Assembly: GCA_963770505.1 (NCBI GenBank)
Contig: CAVYPR010000001.1
Location: 620,001-684,000 of the forward strand
Reading direction: 5' to 3'
DNA: 64,000 nt
Origin: CAVYPR01 sp963770505
Lineage (GTDB): Bacteria; Actinomycetota; Acidimicrobiia; Acidimicrobiales; RAAP-2
Shown here: piece by piece, positions 18,001-26,636 of the stretch
How the letters are laid out: each line of letters starts with the position of its first letter
Position numbering within the stretch: position 1 is the stretch's first letter
The notes under the pieces: generated by a model
Told to the model about the DNA's origin: nothing
The model's database searches: none
What the model saw: only the letters and a program-made list of their open reading frames with translations
Program-made: the position numbers and the translations under genes

Positions 18001-21000
18001 GACGGGTCGCTCACCCTGAAGGGGAATGAGACGATCCCATCAGGGGCTTCGGCCACCAACACGACAACTGCTAGCAACCCCGTAGGGAGCCTCGGCGCGA
18101 CAGCCGGCGTGATCCACCTCGACACGGAATTGCACGGTGGCGGCACGCTCGTCAACCAAGGAATCATCCTGCCCGGCCCTGGCGGGTCCGTCACAGGCGT
18201 CAACGTCACCGACCACGACTACGTGATCACCTACACAGTGGGCGGAACCTCGATCACCAAGCCGGCGTCCCAGACCGTGTACGCGGCAACCTTCAGCCTA
18301 GGCGGCGTGACGCTGCCCTCCGTGTCGCCCCACGGGTGGTCGACCTCGGGCGCGCAGCCGGTGACAAACATCACCGACCTCGCCACCCTCTTCGGTGAGC
18401 GAGCAGGCGCCACCTCCGTCACCTTGTACCCCACGTCACCTCCGGCTCCGCCAACCATCACCTCGTTCACACCGCCCAGCGCTTCGAGCCTGGGTGGCAC
18501 ATACGTGACCATCAGAGGGACGCACCTCACAGACGCCCAGTTGGTCGAATTCGGATCGACCTACGTCACATTCCATTGGACAACGCCCACAGCCATAGTT
18601 GCCACAGCGCCGCCTCACGCGGCCGGCTTGGTCACCGTCTCGGTGACCACCCCGGGAGGGACGGCCACCAAGGGAGGTTTCCGGTTCACCACAGGCGCGT
18701 GCCCGCCTCACTATTCGGGCGCCTACAACGGCACAGTCACAGGTCCCTCCGGTCGCTTCAGCGACCACGGCACAATCTCCTACTCCTCGGTGACCGGCGC
18801 GGCCACCTTCTCGGGGCACCTCACAGTCACGGGCACCGGGACAGTGGCGATCAGCGGCAGCGAGTCCTGTGCGGGGGTCACGTTCGGAACATCGAGCGTG
18901 GGCGCGACGTTCAGTGGCACAAGCACACCGAACGGGTTCTTGATTGGGGGCACCTGGCACAGTTCATCGCTGAACGAGAGCGGCACCTTTGCGCTGCGGC
19001 TCGCCACACCCAAGCCGGAGATCACAAGCATCACATCCCTGACAGCGACAGGCACAGGCTCCAGCCAACCGGTCGTGCAGGTCATCGGTTCGAAGCTGTA
19101 CGCCACCAGCTTGGTCAAGTTCGGCACAACACCAGCCGCCAGTTACTCGGTGACAAGCCCAACAGCGCTCACGGTGACCGCACCGCACCGGGAGCAGGGC
19201 CGGACCAGGGTCACGGTGACCACGCCCGGCGGATCGACCACGTATCTCTGGACACCACCCGAGCCCACCGCCACGGTGACGCTGTCGGCCACATCGCCGA
19301 CAGTCGACTCGGTGAGCTCGGTGCCCGAGGCCTCCATCCCCTCCACAGCCATCACGACCACATCGACATCGACAGGGGGTTCGGTCCAGGGCGCGAGCGT
19401 CACGGCCTCGGCGGCCGCGCTGCGCACGTACCCGCTGCGGACGGGAGCGCTGCGCACGTACCCCCTGCGGACGGGAGGACTCGGCTCGGCCGCCTTGCGC
19501 ACCTACCCGGCGGCCGAGAAGGCGCTCTCGGACATCCTGCTGTCGGACCTGCCGATCTACTACCCGGCCGGGTGCTCGGGGACAACCTGCACCGGCTGGG
19601 CCGGCGTGTTGGCCGGGACGCCCTACGCCACAGACCCCCTCGACACCGTCACGCTGACCGACGTGCTGTCCAACCCCACAGCACTGGCACGGTTCAACTC
19701 CGTCCCCCTGGGCGACCTCGACGTCTCGAGCAGCTCGCTCGGTTCGCTGCCTCTGATCTCGCTGGCGCTGGCCGGCCTCCCGCTGACCTCGATCACGCCC
19801 ACAGGATCGACAGGAAGCGCCACCGGCAACCTGAGGGCATGGTGCGCCCAGCTGAAGTCCGCCGGCTTCACATGCCATTCCGATTTCGGGGTCACACAGA
19901 CAAAGCCATCGACGGCACAGCATCTCGACCTGCTCGCCCTCGGCCTCTCCGGGGTGCCCGTCGACACCTATGCGCTGCGCACGTACCCACTGCGGACGGG
20001 AGGGCTCGAATCGACGCCGCTGCGGACGGGAGCGCTGCGCACGTACCCGTTGCGGACGGGAGCGCTGCGCACGTACGCGCTGCGGACCTACAAGTTGCAG
20101 ACATCTCCGCTGAGCCTGATCCCGGTCAAGGCCCTCACACACCCGCAGACAGTCGTCAACTGCACACTCATCGCCTGCGGCTCCACATCGGCGGCCACGC
20201 TCCTCGACGCCTTGAACGCCGGGGCGATCCTGCCCACCGCCACCCTCGAGCAGTTGGACACCCTCACAGCCGGTGCCTTGGGATCGGTCAAGCTCTCATC
20301 GCTTCCCTTGTCCACGGACGCGCTGGGCAAGGTGCTCCTCTACGCGCTGGACATGACAACAAATCCCCTGGCGTCGCTCACGCTGCACACACTGCACATC
20401 ACAGCGAGCCCGCTCGGCGCCATCCCGGTGCGGGCGCTCGCCACAGCAAAAGCAGTGGTCACATGCACACGGGTCGCCTGCACATCGACATCGACAACGC
20501 TGACCAACGCCGAGGCTGACGGGGCGCTCAAGGCCACAGCCACCCTGAGCCAGCTCGAGAACCTCAACCCCTCCGTCCTCAGCAAGCACCACCTGAGCTC
20601 GATCGACCTGGCCGCGAGCCCCCTCGGCTCCATCCCGGTCCATGCGATGCAGTCCATCGCCACAGGCATCAACTGCACAAAGGTCGACTGCAAGACAACA
20701 GCGTCGACAACGCTCGCCACCGCCCAGGCCAACGGCGCCATCAACGCCACAGCCACACTGGCGGACCTTGGGCCGTTCTTCGCAACCTCGCTGGGCCAGC
20801 TCGGCTCCTACGGGACAGCCACCCTGGCCAACCTCGGGACCTTCCTCGGGATGACGCTCGGCCAGCTGCTGGTCGGCATCAATCCCACAACACCGAGCCA
20901 GCCGCCCCTCACCCTCAACGACCTGGTGGCCGGTTTGCTGCCCCCCACCTCTTTCCCCTGGCAGAACGTGAAGCTCACAAAGGTCCCGCTCTCGGCGCAC

Positions 21001-24000
21001 GCCTCGGCCGGAGGCACCGACACCCTCGGGGCTTTGATCACAGCGCGCGGTCCCACAGGGTACGAGGGCTCAACACAAGCAGTAACCGTCACCTTCACAC
21101 TGCCACCCGGCTTCTCCTACATTGCGGGCAGCGCGCTCGGCTCTGGCGGAACGCCACTGACGCCTTCGTCGGAGACCTCGACGTCGGTCACCTTCGGCGG
21201 CGCCGGCAGCTATCACGTGACATATACAAGCCATATCGAGATCAAGGTGGCGGCGGGAACCGGGCTCGGGTTAGCCCAGGCCAGAGCCACCGTCTCGATC
21301 ACAACACTCGCCACATCGTCGAACACCTCGACGGCCACAATGGGCGTGGTCGACGGAAAGGCACCCGGGTACCACTCGCCCACGAGCCCCGCCCCACTGA
21401 CAACCGGCAACCTGAACCTCGGGTACATCACGCCGGCGAGCAACGTGGACTACTGGTCGGTCAAGGTGACACAGGGCGACGAGCTGTCCCTGGAGCTCTC
21501 CAACCTGCCGGACGACGACGACCTGACCCTCTTCTCCAGGACGCCCCAGCAACTCCAGGGCACACCGACCCACAAGGCCACAGGGACCAACGACGCCACA
21601 GCCACCCTCACAGGGGTGACGCACCAACAGACGACCGGGACCCAGGGCATCCCGCTGACGCCGCCGGCCGGCTACCAGCTGTACGCGTACAGCGACAACC
21701 GGGGCACCACCTCGGAGAACATCCAGACGGCCCCACTCTCCGCCGGCACATACCTGGTCCAGGTCTCCGGGTACAACGGCGATTCGAGCACCGAGCCGTA
21801 CCTGCTGCGGGCCACCGAGGTGTCCTCGGGCAACACGACGACGTGCCCGGGCATCACCTACCCGAACCCGACGCCCGCGCCGGCGGCGGCGGCGGCGATC
21901 CCCTCGAACGCCAACACCCTCTTCCTGGTGAACACCCAGCGGCTCACTGCCGCCTACGGCTCGGGCGCCGAGGCCACGGTCATGACAGACCTCTCCCAGG
22001 TGGCCAGCGACTCGAAGGCGGGGGTGGTCGGCGCCGTCGTGCCGGTGGACTCCTACACCACAGTCGAGGCGGCGTACTCGAACTGGAACGTCGATCCCTG
22101 CACAGTGGCGTCGGCCAACGACGTGGTGTCGGCCATCTCGAAGGTGATCGACACAATCCGCAGCTCCCACCCGTCCATCACGAGCGTGGTGATCGTGGGC
22201 GCCGACGACCAGATTCCCTTCGCTCGGATCGCCGACGGCTCGACCCAGTCCAATGAGCGGGACTACGCGGCCTCCACCTTCCCCGGCGAGCAGAACGTGT
22301 TGGCCGACACGCTGGGTCAGGGCTACTACCTGAGCGACGACCCCTTCACCGCCACACAGCCGCTGGCCGTCGGCAGCGCCACGCTCTACACGCCGCAGGT
22401 CGCGGTGGGACGTCTGGTCGAGACGCCATCGCAGATCGAAGAGTCCCTGAATCGGTTCGTGACATCCAAGGGAGTGCTCGACGCCTCGGCCGCCCTCTCC
22501 ACCGGCTACACATTCCTGACCCAAGGGGCCAAGGCGGCAGCCGTCAATTTGGCCAAGGTCTCCGGGCGCAAGGTGGCCCAACTGATCAACACAACATGGA
22601 CGCGGACAGACCTCAACCAGGCCCTGACCGCCACACCGGCGCCGGGGCTGGACTCGATCAACTCCCACTTCGACTTCGGCAGAGCCCTCCCGGCCATCGG
22701 CAACAAGACCAAGACACAGACATCGAAGAACCTCTTCACGACCACAACAGTGACCAAGGCTCCAACCGGCACCTACACCGGGCGCCTGCTGTTCTCCATG
22801 GGGTGCCACTCGGGCCTGGAGATCGACGGGCCCGAGCTCGCCGCCAGCGGGTTCAAGACACCCGTCGCCGACTGGGCGAAGACCTTCGCCAGCGTGGGCG
22901 CCCTGTGGGTGGGCAACACCGGCTACGGCTACGGCGACACATCGACCATCGCCTACTCGGCCAAGCTCATGGCGGGATTCGCCGACAACCTCGACGGCAC
23001 CATGAGCGTGGGCGCGGCCTTCGTCAACGCCAAGCAGAGCTACGACGCCGGCGACGCCGTGCTCAGCCCCTACGACCTCAAGTCGCTCATGGAGTCCACC
23101 TTCTACGGTCTCCCCATGTACCACCTGAACGACGCCCCGGCGCCGGCCGCCGCCCCGGCCGCCGCCGTGACACCCCCCGCCACCCACACCGACTCGGCCA
23201 CCGGGCTCACGGCGTCGACCATCACATTCAACCTGCAAGTGGGGACAACGGTCGGCAAGCTCGGCAAGAAGACAGCCACAGGCGGCACCTACTACCAGGT
23301 GAACGGCACAAACCCCTACGACGCCTCGACCCAGACAACCGAGTACCGCCCGATCGAGCCGCTGGCCAAGGTGGAGGTCACCCAGCCCACAACTAGGAAG
23401 CCGACGACACTGGGCGAGGTGGCGCACGGTGCGCTCATCACCTCGCTGTCGTCGACCGACATCGGCAGTTTCACGCCGACGATCTCCAACCCCAGCATCG
23501 ATTCGGCCACACACACCGCGGCGCCGGGCCCGGTCCTCGACCCGTTCCCCGCGCAGCTCCAGCGGATCGCCACATTCACGACGCTGGGCACAGCCGGCGT
23601 CACCAGGCGCCAGGAGCTGGACCTCGTCGCCGGGCAGTTCATCCCTGACGGCACGTCGGACGGCAAGGGCACCCAGCGCCTCTTCAACTCGGCCAAGGCG
23701 ACAGTCCTCTACACCAGCCCGTCCAGCCCGTTGAACTCGGACTTCACACTGCCCACAATCAAGACCGTGTCGGCCTCGGTGACCGGCCCCCACACCACTT
23801 TCTTGGTCCAGACCAGCGACCCCAAGACCACAGTGAAGGAAGTCACCGTCCTCTACACCGACGCCGCCAGCCCCGGATCCTGGATCCCGCTCACGCTCAC
23901 CTCCGCCAACGGCCACACATGGTCCGGCAGCGGCGCAGCCACCGCCAGCGGCCAGATCGACTACTTCGTCCAGGTGGTCGACGGTGCCGGGAACGTCGCC

Positions 24001-26352
24001 GTGGCGTCCAACAAGGCCTCCAATTTCCCCGCGGCCGAGGTGCCCGAGATGGTGACGGTCAACGTCTCGGGCTCCCAGACCTACGGCAGCCACAGCGCGA
24101 CGCTCACCTACACCACGACACCACCCGACGTGGCGGTCACAGGGACGCTGCGCTGCACCAAGGTGTCCACAGGGGCGACAATCACCTCGACCCTCAAGGC
24201 CCAGGCCTACACCGTTGACGGCACAAGCTGCTCGGGCCTTTCGACGACGGCCAACTACAGCCTCTCCTACGTCGGGGCATCCGGGGGCTTCTCGGTCTCC
24301 AAGTCCCACCTCACGGTCACGGCCACGTCGGTCACACGCCCCTATGGCGCCGGCAATCCGGCGTTCAGCTACAAAGTGAGCGGCTTCGCCAACACAGAGA
24401 CCACATCGGTCGTGAGCGGGTCAGCCAGCTGCATCACCACAGCCACGACAAAGAGCGCCGTCGGGACCTACCCGATCACGTGCACGACGGGATCTCTGTC
24501 CGCGGCCAACTACACCTTCACCTTCGTCAAGGGGACACTGACGGTGACCCCGGTCACCCTGACCGTGACGGCCAAGTCCACCACCAAGGCCTACGGCGCC
24601 GCGCTGCCGACCTTCACCGACACAGTGACCGGGTTCGTGGCCGGTGACCATGCGACAGTGGTGACCGGTACCGCCAGCTGCACCACCCTGGCCAGCTCCT
24701 CCAGCCCGGTGGGCACATACAAGATCAACTGCACCAAGGGGTCGCTCTCGGCGCACAACTACACCTTCACCTTCAAGTCCGGCACACTGAAGGTCACCCC
24801 GGCCACCCTCACGGTGACGGCCAAGTCCACCTCACGGCTCTACAACACCGCCAACCCGACATTCGGGTACACAGTGACCGGGTTCGTGGCCGGCGACCAC
24901 TCGACAGTGGTGAGCGGCAAGGCCAGCTGTTCGACCACAGCCACCAAGACAAGCCCCGCAGGCACATACCCGATCACCTGCACCCAGGGCACGCTGGCCG
25001 CTTCCAACTACACCTTCACCTTCAAACCGGGAAATCTGGCGATCACCCTGGCGCCGCCCACCATCACCTCCGTGGCGCGGACAAGCGGCCCGGTGTCCGG
25101 TGGCAGCCAGGTGACCATCACGGGCACCCACTTCACGACAGTGGTGAACGTCAAGTTCGGCACAACGGCGGCCCCGGCGTTCACAGTCAAGTCGTCCACC
25201 CAGCTCGTGGCCACCGCCCCCGCCCATGCGGCCGGCACAGTGCGGATCTCGGTGACGACGACCAGCGGGACGACGCCGGCCACCAGCGTGGACATCTACA
25301 AGTACGTCTACCCGGTGCCGGCCGTGGCCGGGGTCTCGCCGGCCAGCGGCCCGGCGGCCGGTGGCACGTCGTTGACGGTGAGCGGCAGCGGGCTCTCCGG
25401 GGCCACGACGGTCTACTTCGGCACAACCAAGGTGACGACGACACTCTCGGTCAACGCCGGGGGTACCCAGCTCACCGTGAAGAGCCCACCGGGCACCTCG
25501 GGAGCCTCGGTCAACGTGCAGGTGGTGACCCCAGGGGGTGAGAGCCCGGCGGTGACGGCCGACCTGTTCACCTACGGCCCGACCCTCACCGCCATGTCGC
25601 CCGCCAGCGGCCCGGTGACCGGTGGGACCAAGGTGACCGTCACCGGGGCCGGGTTCTCGACAGTGCACACCGTCAAGTTCGGCACAACGACAGCCCAGTC
25701 CTTCACCGTCACGTCGCGCACCCAGCTCGTGGCCACCGCCCCCGCCCACGCCGCCGGCACAGCAAGGGTCTCGGTGACCACGCCCGACGGCACGACGCCG
25801 GCCACCAGTGCCGACCTCTACAAGTTCACCAACCCGGTACCGGCGGTGGCCGGCGTCTCACCGGCCAGCGGCCCGGCGGCCGGCGGCACTGCGGTCACGG
25901 TGAGCGGCAGCGCGCTCACCGGGGCCACGGCGGTGTACTTCGGCACAACCAAGGTGACGGCGACAATCTCGGTCAACGCCGGGGGGACGCAGCTCACCGT
26001 GAAGAGCCCGGCGGGCACCTCGGGAGCCTCGGTCAACGTGCAGGTGGTGACGCCCGGGGGTGAGAGCCCGGCGGTGACGGCCGACCTGTTCACCTACGGC
26101 CCGACCATCACCTCGCTCTCCCGGACAAGCGGCCCGGTGGCCGGCGGGACCAAGGTCACGATCGCCGGGACCGGGTTCATCTCGGTGACCAGCGTCAAGT
26201 TCGGGACAACGTCGGCCTCGTACACCGTGTCGTCACCCACCTCGATCATCGCCACCTCTCCGGCCCACGCCGCCGGACAGGTGAGGATCTCGGTGACGAC
26301 GGCCGGCGGGACGTCGCCGGCCACCAGCGCCGACCTGTTCACGTATCCGTAG
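15097..26352 (+). CDS. Giant secreted multidomain protein with C25-like cysteine peptidase
   Basis: 3,751 residues from ATG behind AGGGGGA; a GTG six codons earlier is in frame but worse placed. Signal peptide 1-42. Then: Gly-rich region (about 370-570), IPT/TIG domain (600-680), GG-T/GAGIGGG beta-type repeats (700-960), two more IPT-like domains (1118-1198, 1306-1385), ALRTYPLRTG repeats (1442-1475, 1624-1670) within a Leu-periodic solenoid-like region up to 1960, a beta-sandwich, a PPC-like domain (2090-2245), a C25-like peptidase (2265-2680) with His2524 in NSHFD and Cys2570 in MGCHSGLEID followed by VGNTGYGYGD, three MBG domains (2985-3317) and five IPT domains to the end. No LPXTG or C-terminal membrane segment. 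Likely an adhesin or matrix protein with proteolytic activity. ACA codons are abundant, unlike neighbours. Confidence 0.85.
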   Translation: MRRNQQRIRGAISRLCAVALVAAFVGAAAGGTLISSGTAGAATPSGTYHCTFTTASTPSNTVTTPNLSYPISGQLSSAVLKIAHQGNSVRASCSGLAPHESAGLVQASSLLTLDTLASDQRYATLAHATLGGSATAAGTLQESFNTTFHDSSTPTVTCATNKIAANLGAPRCYGVLVDIESTTALAAVSFTYTDDAAATPPLIALTKYRVNNAAATTSLNVSTTSGYWYGAAAAGSPAASYHGHAVPSPKVLITGTPIQTAGTAGSGATTLAVSASHYTIGTRTSHVNPVITYPRMTGSVTIPMGLSPGVHTFSVEEPTVNNGTAFVVKASTNFLVPAATPCGTNGAYSSSGTTFSCTYKENGTFSAPWIAGTFTVTAAGAVGGTGLPGGVGGNGAFVSTKGSIPGGLTLSVGVDVGSGSGGLAPASGGNGGGESDLRLSPIGHTPPTFLAVAGGGGGGGGGGGGNSYFGVGGNGGGAGAATTGAGNGGCAQLSGGFGGTGSGGGAGCGNGTAGSAGQGGTGGTGLPFGTGGDGGGGGGAGYVGGGGGGGNANGTSGGGGAGSSYARGHTTHISTNEQSPYVKISWSKATTGLTPRRPAIDSLTPASGSTSGGTNVTITGAKLTGATSVKFGTTPAASFVVESPTTIEATSPAHVAGTVAVTVTTSNGTSTTFADTTRFTFAAPWTLLVSAFQTSGTVTLTSTITAPTNQSLAVQPDTTVTLNLNGHTLEIPNPDVNPGIWVGGALTIETTAGGTGVLEADGTTYAAGIGCGYTCAMGTVTIRGGKIIARGGYDGAGIGGGNLVSNGKVTISGGTVTATGGEYGAGIGGGRGGSGGTVTINGGTVTATGGPGGTVTGTFKTGAAGIGGGTYGSGGTDTITGGTVNATGGTGGSGIGGGGGAGGSGGTVAISGGMVTAHGGLIGAGIGGFTSGGTVTISHGATVTATAGSNASAVGSAQVDGSFGSLTNDGSLTLKGNETIPSGASATNTTTASNPVGSLGATAGVIHLDTELHGGGTLVNQGIILPGPGGSVTGVNVTDHDYVITYTVGGTSITKPASQTVYAATFSLGGVTLPSVSPHGWSTSGAQPVTNITDLATLFGERAGATSVTLYPTSPPAPPTITSFTPPSASSLGGTYVTIRGTHLTDAQLVEFGSTYVTFHWTTPTAIVATAPPHAAGLVTVSVTTPGGTATKGGFRFTTGACPPHYSGAYNGTVTGPSGRFSDHGTISYSSVTGAATFSGHLTVTGTGTVAISGSESCAGVTFGTSSVGATFSGTSTPNGFLIGGTWHSSSLNESGTFALRLATPKPEITSITSLTATGTGSSQPVVQVIGSKLYATSLVKFGTTPAASYSVTSPTALTVTAPHREQGRTRVTVTTPGGSTTYLWTPPEPTATVTLSATSPTVDSVSSVPEASIPSTAITTTSTSTGGSVQGASVTASAAALRTYPLRTGALRTYPLRTGGLGSAALRTYPAAEKALSDILLSDLPIYYPAGCSGTTCTGWAGVLAGTPYATDPLDTVTLTDVLSNPTALARFNSVPLGDLDVSSSSLGSLPLISLALAGLPLTSITPTGSTGSATGNLRAWCAQLKSAGFTCHSDFGVTQTKPSTAQHLDLLALGLSGVPVDTYALRTYPLRTGGLESTPLRTGALRTYPLRTGALRTYALRTYKLQTSPLSLIPVKALTHPQTVVNCTLIACGSTSAATLLDALNAGAILPTATLEQLDTLTAGALGSVKLSSLPLSTDALGKVLLYALDMTTNPLASLTLHTLHITASPLGAIPVRALATAKAVVTCTRVACTSTSTTLTNAEADGALKATATLSQLENLNPSVLSKHHLSSIDLAASPLGSIPVHAMQSIATGINCTKVDCKTTASTTLATAQANGAINATATLADLGPFFATSLGQLGSYGTATLANLGTFLGMTLGQLLVGINPTTPSQPPLTLNDLVAGLLPPTSFPWQNVKLTKVPLSAHASAGGTDTLGALITARGPTGYEGSTQAVTVTFTLPPGFSYIAGSALGSGGTPLTPSSETSTSVTFGGAGSYHVTYTSHIEIKVAAGTGLGLAQARATVSITTLATSSNTSTATMGVVDGKAPGYHSPTSPAPLTTGNLNLGYITPASNVDYWSVKVTQGDELSLELSNLPDDDDLTLFSRTPQQLQGTPTHKATGTNDATATLTGVTHQQTTGTQGIPLTPPAGYQLYAYSDNRGTTSENIQTAPLSAGTYLVQVSGYNGDSSTEPYLLRATEVSSGNTTTCPGITYPNPTPAPAAAAAIPSNANTLFLVNTQRLTAAYGSGAEATVMTDLSQVASDSKAGVVGAVVPVDSYTTVEAAYSNWNVDPCTVASANDVVSAISKVIDTIRSSHPSITSVVIVGADDQIPFARIADGSTQSNERDYAASTFPGEQNVLADTLGQGYYLSDDPFTATQPLAVGSATLYTPQVAVGRLVETPSQIEESLNRFVTSKGVLDASAALSTGYTFLTQGAKAAAVNLAKVSGRKVAQLINTTWTRTDLNQALTATPAPGLDSINSHFDFGRALPAIGNKTKTQTSKNLFTTTTVTKAPTGTYTGRLLFSMGCHSGLEIDGPELAASGFKTPVADWAKTFASVGALWVGNTGYGYGDTSTIAYSAKLMAGFADNLDGTMSVGAAFVNAKQSYDAGDAVLSPYDLKSLMESTFYGLPMYHLNDAPAPAAAPAAAVTPPATHTDSATGLTASTITFNLQVGTTVGKLGKKTATGGTYYQVNGTNPYDASTQTTEYRPIEPLAKVEVTQPTTRKPTTLGEVAHGALITSLSSTDIGSFTPTISNPSIDSATHTAAPGPVLDPFPAQLQRIATFTTLGTAGVTRRQELDLVAGQFIPDGTSDGKGTQRLFNSAKATVLYTSPSSPLNSDFTLPTIKTVSASVTGPHTTFLVQTSDPKTTVKEVTVLYTDAASPGSWIPLTLTSANGHTWSGSGAATASGQIDYFVQVVDGAGNVAVASNKASNFPAAEVPEMVTVNVSGSQTYGSHSATLTYTTTPPDVAVTGTLRCTKVSTGATITSTLKAQAYTVDGTSCSGLSTTANYSLSYVGASGGFSVSKSHLTVTATSVTRPYGAGNPAFSYKVSGFANTETTSVVSGSASCITTATTKSAVGTYPITCTTGSLSAANYTFTFVKGTLTVTPVTLTVTAKSTTKAYGAALPTFTDTVTGFVAGDHATVVTGTASCTTLASSSSPVGTYKINCTKGSLSAHNYTFTFKSGTLKVTPATLTVTAKSTSRLYNTANPTFGYTVTGFVAGDHSTVVSGKASCSTTATKTSPAGTYPITCTQGTLAASNYTFTFKPGNLAITLAPPTITSVARTSGPVSGGSQVTITGTHFTTVVNVKFGTTAAPAFTVKSSTQLVATAPAHAAGTVRISVTTTSGTTPATSVDIYKYVYPVPAVAGVSPASGPAAGGTSLTVSGSGLSGATTVYFGTTKVTTTLSVNAGGTQLTVKSPPGTSGASVNVQVVTPGGESPAVTADLFTYGPTLTAMSPASGPVTGGTKVTVTGAGFSTVHTVKFGTTTAQSFTVTSRTQLVATAPAHAAGTARVSVTTPDGTTPATSADLYKFTNPVPAVAGVSPASGPAAGGTAVTVSGSALTGATAVYFGTTKVTATISVNAGGTQLTVKSPAGTSGASVNVQVVTPGGESPAVTADLFTYGPTITSLSRTSGPVAGGTKVTIAGTGFISVTSVKFGTTSASYTVSSPTSIIATSPAHAAGQVRISVTTAGGTSPATSADLFTYP
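19420..19518 (+). repeat. Decapeptide-coding 30-bp tandem repeat, first cluster
   Basis: Two adjacent near-identical 30-bp units encode ALRTYPLRTG, followed by a partial copy (AALRTYP). The units differ at a single base in the CCG/CCC codon, so the DNA, not only the protein, is conserved. Lies inside the giant protein gene just before the Leu-periodic region. Confidence 0.75.
19966..20100 (+). repeat. Decapeptide-coding 30-bp tandem repeat, second cluster
   Basis: Four to five further ALRTYPLRTG-type units, some degenerate (GGLESTPLRTG, ALRTYALRTYKLQT), about 450 bp after the first cluster. The shared DNA words GCGCTGCGCACGTAC and CTGCGGACGGGA recur, pointing to duplication or gene-conversion between clusters. 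Confidence 0.75.
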
Positions 26353-26636
26353 TCGGTGGTGGCCGGCAGCGCTCGCCGGTGGACCGTTCCCTGCCGGGCA
26401 CGGGGCAGCGCGCTCGGGCTCCCGGCGGCCGGTGGCGCGACGAACTCTCGGGGCATGCGCAGATCGCCCGGCGGCCCGCCACCGGGCGCAGGGCTCGCCG
26501 ATGCAACCCGCGGCGGCGCAGCACTACACTCACCCCACCGTGTGACCGACGCAACAGCCCCAGCGATCGCGGGTCGGCGCGAGGGTGGCCCTGAGCGGCC
26601 GTCACCGCCGATGTGGGCCGAAGGAAGCCGGGCGAG
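26353..26636. other. Intergenic region after the giant gene
   Basis: 284 bp without a supported gene. A CCGGC/GCCGG hairpin lies about 10 bp after the stop codon (26361-26377) with no T tract. TACACT near 26524 could be a -10 box for the downstream regulator, but no matching -35 is evident. Confidence 0.35.

Noticed and set aside
19420..20100. Regular 30-bp repeats as a CRISPR array
   Set aside because: Units are tandem without unique spacers, keep the reading frame and encode ALRTYPLRTG within a coding sequence.
21271..24309. 1,012-codon minus-strand open frame
   Set aside because: Antisense to the giant protein's peptidase region, no family features, composition typical of a shadow.
15097..26352. 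Horizontal transfer as the cause of the odd codon use in the giant gene
   Set aside because: The same ACA preference appears in only the outer domains of the core genes secD and secF, so it follows protein location rather than gene origin.
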